Source: Prevotella sp. (GTDB lineage Bacteria > Bacteroidota > Bacteroidia > Bacteroidales > Bacteroidaceae). Taken from it: 10,562 nucleotides of DNA. Numbering within the stretch: position 1 is the stretch's first letter; the number at the start of each line of letters is the position of its first letter. Under the pieces are notes generated by a model. The model saw nothing but the letters and a program-made list of their open reading frames with translations. It had not been told where the DNA came from and did not search any database. Of this stretch, positions 6,500-10,562 are shown piece by piece. A program made the translations under genes and the position numbers. Location of the stretch: positions 1 to 10,562 of the forward strand of contig JAIJUV010000082.1 in the NCBI GenBank assembly GCA_022732315.1, written 5' to 3'.

Positions 6500-6517
6500 A
6501 TACCTAGAAGTAGGTAT
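6500..6517. promoter_or_regulatory. 18-bp palindrome upstream of the heme-operon promoter
   Basis: ATACCTA (6500-6506), spacer GAAG, TAGGTAT (6511-6517) form a perfect 7-bp inverted repeat. The half-site TAGGTAT recurs 26 bp further on, overlapping the -33 box of the operon promoter (6537-6543), and once in the promoter upstream of 5485. The form is that of a dimeric regulator's operator. Confidence 0.45.
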
Positions 6518-6536
6518 TGATAAGAATCCTTATTTA

Positions 6537-6582
6537 TAGGTATTGCAGGTATGGAGGAAACTCCGTATCTTTGCACCCCGAA
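6537..6582 (+). promoter_or_regulatory. Promoter of the calycin-like / HmuY / receptor operon
   Basis: TAGGTATTGC (6537-6546) contains the -33 TTG (6543-6545); TATCTTTG (6566-6573) is the -7 box at 20-bp spacing and continues GCACCCCGA. Predicted transcription start is about 6580, giving a leader of about 63 nt. No further promoter match was seen before the HmuY-like or receptor genes, so all three are probably transcribed from here. Confidence 0.8.
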
Positions 6583-6642
6583 AACGATAAGTGAAACAAA
6601 ATAGATTTTATAATTTAAAAAATAATACAAATAGAATAGGAT

Positions 6643-7650
6643 ATGAAGAAATTCTTTACTCTCGTCTTCGCCACAATGTTGGCAGGTAATATGATGGCAC
6701 AGATGCATGGTGCCTTGACATTTGCTGGTGCTTCAACCATGAGCGTGTTGAATCAGGATACAGAGAATGCCAGCGATACCGTAAAGTTTGAAATGGCTAG
6801 CATGAGTGCTGGCAACATCACGCTTCCTGCCATGAAGGGCATGGGTACCATTCCTTCCTTCACCATCAAGAACGTGGCTTTCACCATGGGCGAGAATCAT
6901 GTGATTACCATGGATGAGCAGCCTTTTGAAACTAAGGTTACCGTGGATGGCGTTGAGAAGGATATCAAGGGTTCATCTGTATCTGGTACCTATAATATGG
7001 CAGACAACTCGCTTACCTTGAAGGCTGTCTTCCAGTATGGCGCTATGCCTTTTGCCATGACTTACAACATCAAGTCTTATTATGTTAAGGCTGTTACCAG
7101 CGCTATCAACGTGAATGTAGGCGGCAAGTTCCCTTATGCCAACGAGAGCGTAACCTACAATGTTCGCAAGTATATGGATGGCGACGTGCAGAAGGTGGAT
7201 GTTGAGGTTCCTACCTATACACTGGATAACACCGTGATGGGCAACCTGACTTTGGGTACTTACACCGTGAAGGGCTTGACCTACGACGAGGAGAAGGGTG
7301 GTTTCTACCGTGATTACAAGAACGATGGCTTGAACTTCCACTTCACAGCAGAGCAGAATGGCAACAAGACCATGGATGGCGACTATGAGTTCAATGCACA
7401 GAAGGATAACAACATCCTCGTGAAGTATAACGGCACTAAGATTACCGATATCGTAAACACCTTCCAGATGGGTGCCATGCCTTTCGGCATCGTTTCAAGC
7501 TTCAATAGCGAGGCTACAGGCATCTCTTCTGTCAAGAACGATGTTCAGAAGAAGAACGATGGCAAGATGTACAACCTCAACGGTCAGGTTGTCAGCGAGA
7601 GCTACAAGGGCGTAGTCATCGTAAACGGCAAGAAATATTTCAAAAAATAA
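6643..7650 (+). CDS. Secreted protein with two calycin-like modules
   Basis: A 335-residue protein with a cleavable signal peptide (MKKFFTLVFATMLAGNMMAQ, about 1-20, no lipobox cysteine). Two similar beta-rich modules follow (about 22-145 and 160-290), each ending with the same GAMPF motif (133-137 and 277-281, 144 residues apart). They resemble the putative calycin-like domain (PF13944) of Bacteroidetes proteins, a lipocalin-like fold suited to binding small hydrophobic ligands. The C-terminal 35 residues (SSVKNDVQ, then GKMYNLNGQVV and KGVVIVNGKKYFKK) resemble the tail found on many exported Prevotella proteins and may be a sorting signal for type IX secretion or surface delivery. It is first in the probable operon, 70 bp ahead of the HmuY-like gene, which suggests a role in binding heme or another tetrapyrrole; this is inference. 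Domain call is fairly good, function unknown. Confidence 0.75.
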   Translation: MKKFFTLVFATMLAGNMMAQMHGALTFAGASTMSVLNQDTENASDTVKFEMASMSAGNITLPAMKGMGTIPSFTIKNVAFTMGENHVITMDEQPFETKVTVDGVEKDIKGSSVSGTYNMADNSLTLKAVFQYGAMPFAMTYNIKSYYVKAVTSAINVNVGGKFPYANESVTYNVRKYMDGDVQKVDVEVPTYTLDNTVMGNLTLGTYTVKGLTYDEEKGGFYRDYKNDGLNFHFTAEQNGNKTMDGDYEFNAQKDNNILVKYNGTKITDIVNTFQMGAMPFGIVSSFNSEATGISSVKNDVQKKNDGKMYNLNGQVVSESYKGVVIVNGKKYFKK

Positions 7651-7720
7651 AACTGAAAGATTTCAAGAAAGAGATATTTCGCAGGAAATAGATTATCAAT
7701 TATCATACAAATAAGAATAG
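7651..7720 (+). other. Intergenic spacer within the heme-uptake operon
   Basis: This 70-bp AT-rich spacer has no TAnnTTTG box and no strong hairpin with a T tract, consistent with read-through from the calycin-like gene into the HmuY-like gene. Confidence 0.5.
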
Positions 7721-8548
7721 ATGACGAATTGGATAAAAATGAATCATCTGAAAATGACCGTTGCAGGCTTGGGCATGCTGATGCTTACTGCCTGCAACGG
7801 TATTTTTGATGATATATATGATGAGCCGCAGGAGATTGTGCCGGCTAAGGGACAGATCGTGATGAATGCAACCAGTTGGACGGATTGGTATTACGTGGAT
7901 TTACCAAAGTTGCAGAAACTGACGGAGGCTGGTGATGAGGCGGCACTCTTAAAAGCTCAGACCGAGTTTGAGGCATATCCCATCCCGATGACTGCCACTG
8001 GCGAGAAGGATGAATCGGAAGCCGGACATGCTGCTGCCACAGCGGGCAGAAAGGCTGGACAATATATGTATTGGTTTGATGTCCTCGGCGAAGGCATCAA
8101 GAAGAATACCTTTACTTACTTTGTGCCTACTGCCGAGCAGACAGCACCAAGCGAATGGACCCTTGCCATTCATCGCAACAATGTGCGTACCAATGGCGGG
8201 GCCGTTCTGGAAACCAGCTATACTTCCATGGATCAGTTGCCTGAAACCAGCGAAGCCTTCCATAACAAGCAGTTTACCGAAGATGAATGGTCGGAGAATG
8301 AGGTTTGGGATAGTCAGGAGCAGATGCTTCTGGGTTCCGTGCCATCGCAGGGCATCGCCATAAACAAGGTGTTGTCTTCGTGGCTCTCGATGGAGATTCC
8401 ACCGATGCCGCCATCGTTCTCGCTCAACAACCATGTGTTCATCCTCCGGCTGAAGGATGGTACCTATGCCGCTATCCAGCTAGAGAACTATCTCTCGCCA
8501 AAAGGTGTAAAGTGCTGGATGACCATCAATTATAAATATCCATATTAA
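7721..8548 (+). CDS. hmuY: HmuY-family heme-binding lipoprotein
   Basis: A 275-residue predicted surface lipoprotein. The signal peptide ends in LTAC with Cys25, followed by acidic residues (FDDIYDEPQE) typical of surface-exported Bacteroidetes lipoproteins. HmuY-family features are an N-terminal ATSWTDWYYVDL strand (about 50-61), EWTLAIHRNNVRTNGG (about 145-160, matching WDMALHRYDVRLNCG of P. gingivalis HmuY), and the C-terminal NNHVFILRLKDGTYAAIQL block ending MTINYKYPY. HmuY takes up heme outside the cell and hands it to HmuR, whose homologue follows 38 bp downstream. By alignment from memory the axial ligand His166 of HmuY corresponds to Ile226 here, with Met224 and Met229 nearby in WLSMEIPPMPP, so methionine ligation is possible. 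Start may be Met7 (7739) instead, giving a shorter signal peptide. Last codons lie inside a 19-bp tandem repeat. Confidence 0.85.
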   Translation: MTNWIKMNHLKMTVAGLGMLMLTACNGIFDDIYDEPQEIVPAKGQIVMNATSWTDWYYVDLPKLQKLTEAGDEAALLKAQTEFEAYPIPMTATGEKDESEAGHAAATAGRKAGQYMYWFDVLGEGIKKNTFTYFVPTAEQTAPSEWTLAIHRNNVRTNGGAVLETSYTSMDQLPETSEAFHNKQFTEDEWSENEVWDSQEQMLLGSVPSQGIAINKVLSSWLSMEIPPMPPSFSLNNHVFILRLKDGTYAAIQLENYLSPKGVKCWMTINYKYPY

Positions 8549-8569
8549 TTATAAATATCCATATTAATT
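8532..8569. repeat. Exact 19-bp tandem duplication at the end of the HmuY-like gene
   Basis: The 19-bp unit ATAAATATCCATATTAATT is present twice without a gap (8532-8550 and 8551-8569). The first copy covers the last codons and stop of the HmuY-like gene; the second makes up half of the 38-bp spacer before the receptor. It looks like a recent duplication by slippage. Confidence 0.9.
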
Positions 8570-8586
8570 GTATCCTTACGAAAATA

Positions 8587-10562
8587 ATGAAGAAGAAGTA
8601 TCTGTTATACTCGATATTATTAGCCAATATGGCGGCTCTTCCGGCTGGCGCAGCGCTTTCTGCCAGCGCCGACAATGTGCCTACCCATGACAATGTGCCG
8701 GGCGTAGACCAGAAGAGCATCCGTGATTCCCTGGCTTACGAGGCTTATCTCGATTCCGTCAGTCGCCAGTTTGACCTCACCGAGGTGGTGGTTACGGGCA
8801 CCCGCACCCCTAAGTTCCTGAAGGATACCCCTATCCAGACCCGAGTGATCGGTTCCAAGGATATCGCCAAGCTCGATGCCACCAATGTGCAGAATCTGCT
8901 TCAGCAGGAGTTGCCGGGCGTGGAGTTCTCTTATGCGATGAACCAGCAGACCCATCTCAACTTTTCCGGATTCGGCGGTCAGGGCGTTCTCTTCCTGGTA
9001 GATGGCGAGCGACTGGCAGGCGAGACGATGGACGATGTGGATTTCACTCGATTGAACATGGACAATGTGGAGCGCATCGAGATTGTGAAAGGTGCGGCTT
9101 CTGCCCTTTACGGCAGCAATGCCACGGGCGGCGTGATCAATATCATCACCAAGAAAGGCAAGAAACCCTGGACGCTGAATGTGAACGGCAGACTTGCCAA
9201 GCACAACGAGCAGCGATATGGCGCTTCCTTCGGACTGAACAGTAAGCATTGGAACAATATGTTTACAGCGAATTTCAACCAATTCGACAGTTACAATGTG
9301 CATAGTGCCGAGAATCCCGTAACCCGTGTCATCGCCACCGTTTATGGCGATAAGACTGCCAACTTCAAGAATCAGCTGGTATGGAGTCCTACCCAGAACT
9401 TCAGTCTTACCGGACGTGCCGGTTATTTCTTCCGTGAAACCGTGAGAACAGCCGATTTACCAGAGCGTTATCGTGATTTCTCGGGTGGCTTGAAGATGAA
9501 TTGGGATATCACTACAGATGATGCCTTGCAGTTGAGCTATGCCTTCGATCAGTATGATAAGTCTGATTATCAGAAGATTCGCCATCTGGACATCCGTGAC
9601 TACAGCAATGTGCAGAACACGTTCCGCCTGCTCTATAACCACGCATTCGAGGGTGGCGACGTGCTGACCATCGGTTCCGACTATATGCACGATTATCTGA
9701 TGAATACCAATCTGAGCAATGGCACCCGCAAGCAGGATACCTTCGATGTATTTGCGCAGTATGACTGGCGCATCTCTGATCAATGGGAGATGGTGGGAGC
9801 CTTGCGCTACGACTATTTCTCGGATGGCAAGGATTCGCATGTTACCCCAAAGCTGAATCTCCGTTATACCCCGATACGCAATCTCTCGCTGAGAGCAGGT
9901 TACGGTATGGGCTTCCGTGCCCCATCGCTGAAGGAGAAATACTACAACTTCGATATGAGCGGCATCTGGATTGTGGAAGGCAATGAGCATCTGAAGGCGG
10001 AGGTGAGCCACAACTTCAATCTCTCTGCCGAATACACCAAGGGACATTACAACTATACGGCATCCCTCTATTATAATAAGGTGAAGAACAAGCTGTCTAC
10101 ATCGGCTCCTTATTTCAAGAGTGTAGAGGATAAGTTGCCTTATCTGCCTTACACCAATCTGGATTCCTACAGCGTGTGTGGAGGAGAGGTAGGCGTGCAG
10201 GCACGATGGAACAACGGATTTTCTGCCCGCTTCACCTATGCCTATACCAAGGAGCAGCTGGCGAAGGATAAGGATGGCAACACCATCAACAACCAGTATA
10301 TCCCGGCACGTGAGCATGCCTTCAATGCCCGCATGGATTACGACCATCAGTTTACCAAGAACTATGGTCTGAACATCGGATTGAGCGGCCGCTATCTTTC
10401 GGGTGTAGAAAACGTGGAGTATAAGAATTATTATAATGTAAGCGAGGGAACCCTTACGGTGAGCTACCCTGCCTACACCATCTGGAAGCTTTCGCTGGTG
10501 CAGCGCATCGGCAAGGCGGTGAAGGTGACTGCGGCGCTGGATAATCTCTTCGGATATAAGCC
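8587..10562 (+). CDS. hmuR: HmuR-type TonB-dependent outer membrane receptor (3' end beyond window)
   Basis: The frame opens with ATG at 8587 and stays open to the right edge: 658 codons, ending in ALDNLFGYKP, a phrase normally close to the C-terminus of TonB-dependent receptors, so few residues are missing. A signal peptide (about 1-24) precedes a short extension, then the TonB-box-like LTEVVVTGTRTP (about 64-75). The plug domain follows with LVDGERLAGETMDDVDF and IEIVKGAASALYGSNATGGV, then the 22-strand barrel. FRAP (443-446) and GNEHLKAE (about 463-470) correspond to the FRAP/NPDL pair of heme receptors. There is no SusC-type N-terminal carboxypeptidase-like domain, arguing against a glycan receptor. 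It would import heme using TonB energy, receiving it from the HmuY-like lipoprotein. Cobalamin or another tetrapyrrole is the main alternative substrate. Confidence 0.85.
   Translation, partial: MKKKYLLYSILLANMAALPAGAALSASADNVPTHDNVPGVDQKSIRDSLAYEAYLDSVSRQFDLTEVVVTGTRTPKFLKDTPIQTRVIGSKDIAKLDATNVQNLLQQELPGVEFSYAMNQQTHLNFSGFGGQGVLFLVDGERLAGETMDDVDFTRLNMDNVERIEIVKGAASALYGSNATGGVINIITKKGKKPWTLNVNGRLAKHNEQRYGASFGLNSKHWNNMFTANFNQFDSYNVHSAENPVTRVIATVYGDKTANFKNQLVWSPTQNFSLTGRAGYFFRETVRTADLPERYRDFSGGLKMNWDITTDDALQLSYAFDQYDKSDYQKIRHLDIRDYSNVQNTFRLLYNHAFEGGDVLTIGSDYMHDYLMNTNLSNGTRKQDTFDVFAQYDWRISDQWEMVGALRYDYFSDGKDSHVTPKLNLRYTPIRNLSLRAGYGMGFRAPSLKEKYYNFDMSGIWIVEGNEHLKAEVSHNFNLSAEYTKGHYNYTASLYYNKVKNKLSTSAPYFKSVEDKLPYLPYTNLDSYSVCGGEVGVQARWNNGFSARFTYAYTKEQLAKDKDGNTINNQYIPAREHAFNARMDYDHQFTKNYGLNIGLSGRYLSGVENVEYKNYYNVSEGTLTVSYPAYTIWKLSLVQRIGKAVKVTAALDNLFGYK

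Noticed and set aside
8620..10347. Two long minus-strand open frames (8620-9303 and 9457-10347)
   Set aside because: Both lie opposite the TonB-dependent receptor, whose motifs run continuously through the region; their translations are low-complexity His/Ile/Val-rich shadows.

Overview
The window looks like Bacteroidales DNA, most likely a gut Prevotella/Segatella (P. copri-like) chromosome. The evidence is a set of promoters of the Bacteroidetes type (TTG, 19-20 bp, TAnnTTTG), the absence of Shine-Dalgarno sequences, and gene families typical of the phylum: a NigD-like lipoprotein, an HmuY-like lipoprotein, a calycin-like secreted protein, a TonB-dependent receptor and the start of an AAA-ATPase-like protein. 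No tRNA, rRNA, CRISPR array, transposase or prophage gene was seen.

Layout. Positions 1-74 hold the 5' end of a minus-strand AAA-ATPase-like gene with its promoter. Next comes a short stretch with a plus-strand promoter and a 21-bp hairpin (possible small RNA, about 249-335). This hairpin also lies just past the 3' end of a minus-strand NigD-like lipoprotein gene (368-1117). Plus-strand genes follow: a membrane-anchored metallophosphoesterase (1472-2608) and queH, epoxyqueuosine reductase (2821-3426). The queH leader contains an intrinsic-terminator-like hairpin. queH converges on fhs, formate-tetrahydrofolate ligase (minus, 3533-5197), across a shared bidirectional terminator.

The right half reads entirely on the plus strand. 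An unrecognised protein with about eight membrane helices (5485-6468) is followed by a probable heme-uptake operon: a secreted protein with two calycin-like modules (6643-7650), an HmuY-family lipoprotein (7721-8548) and an HmuR-type TonB-dependent receptor (8587 to past the right edge). The membrane protein and the operon have near-identical promoter architecture, with a TAGGTATTGC element at the -33 box and the same 18-bp spacing, which suggests shared control. By analogy with Porphyromonas gingivalis hmuYR, the lipoprotein would bind heme at the cell surface and pass it to the receptor. Transport genes matching hmuSTUV would lie beyond the window.

The left half is mostly ordinary housekeeping genes. 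The most interesting points are the possible small RNA, the terminator in the queH leader, the twin promoters of the unknown membrane protein and the heme operon, and an HmuY-like protein that appears to lack the classical heme-binding histidines.
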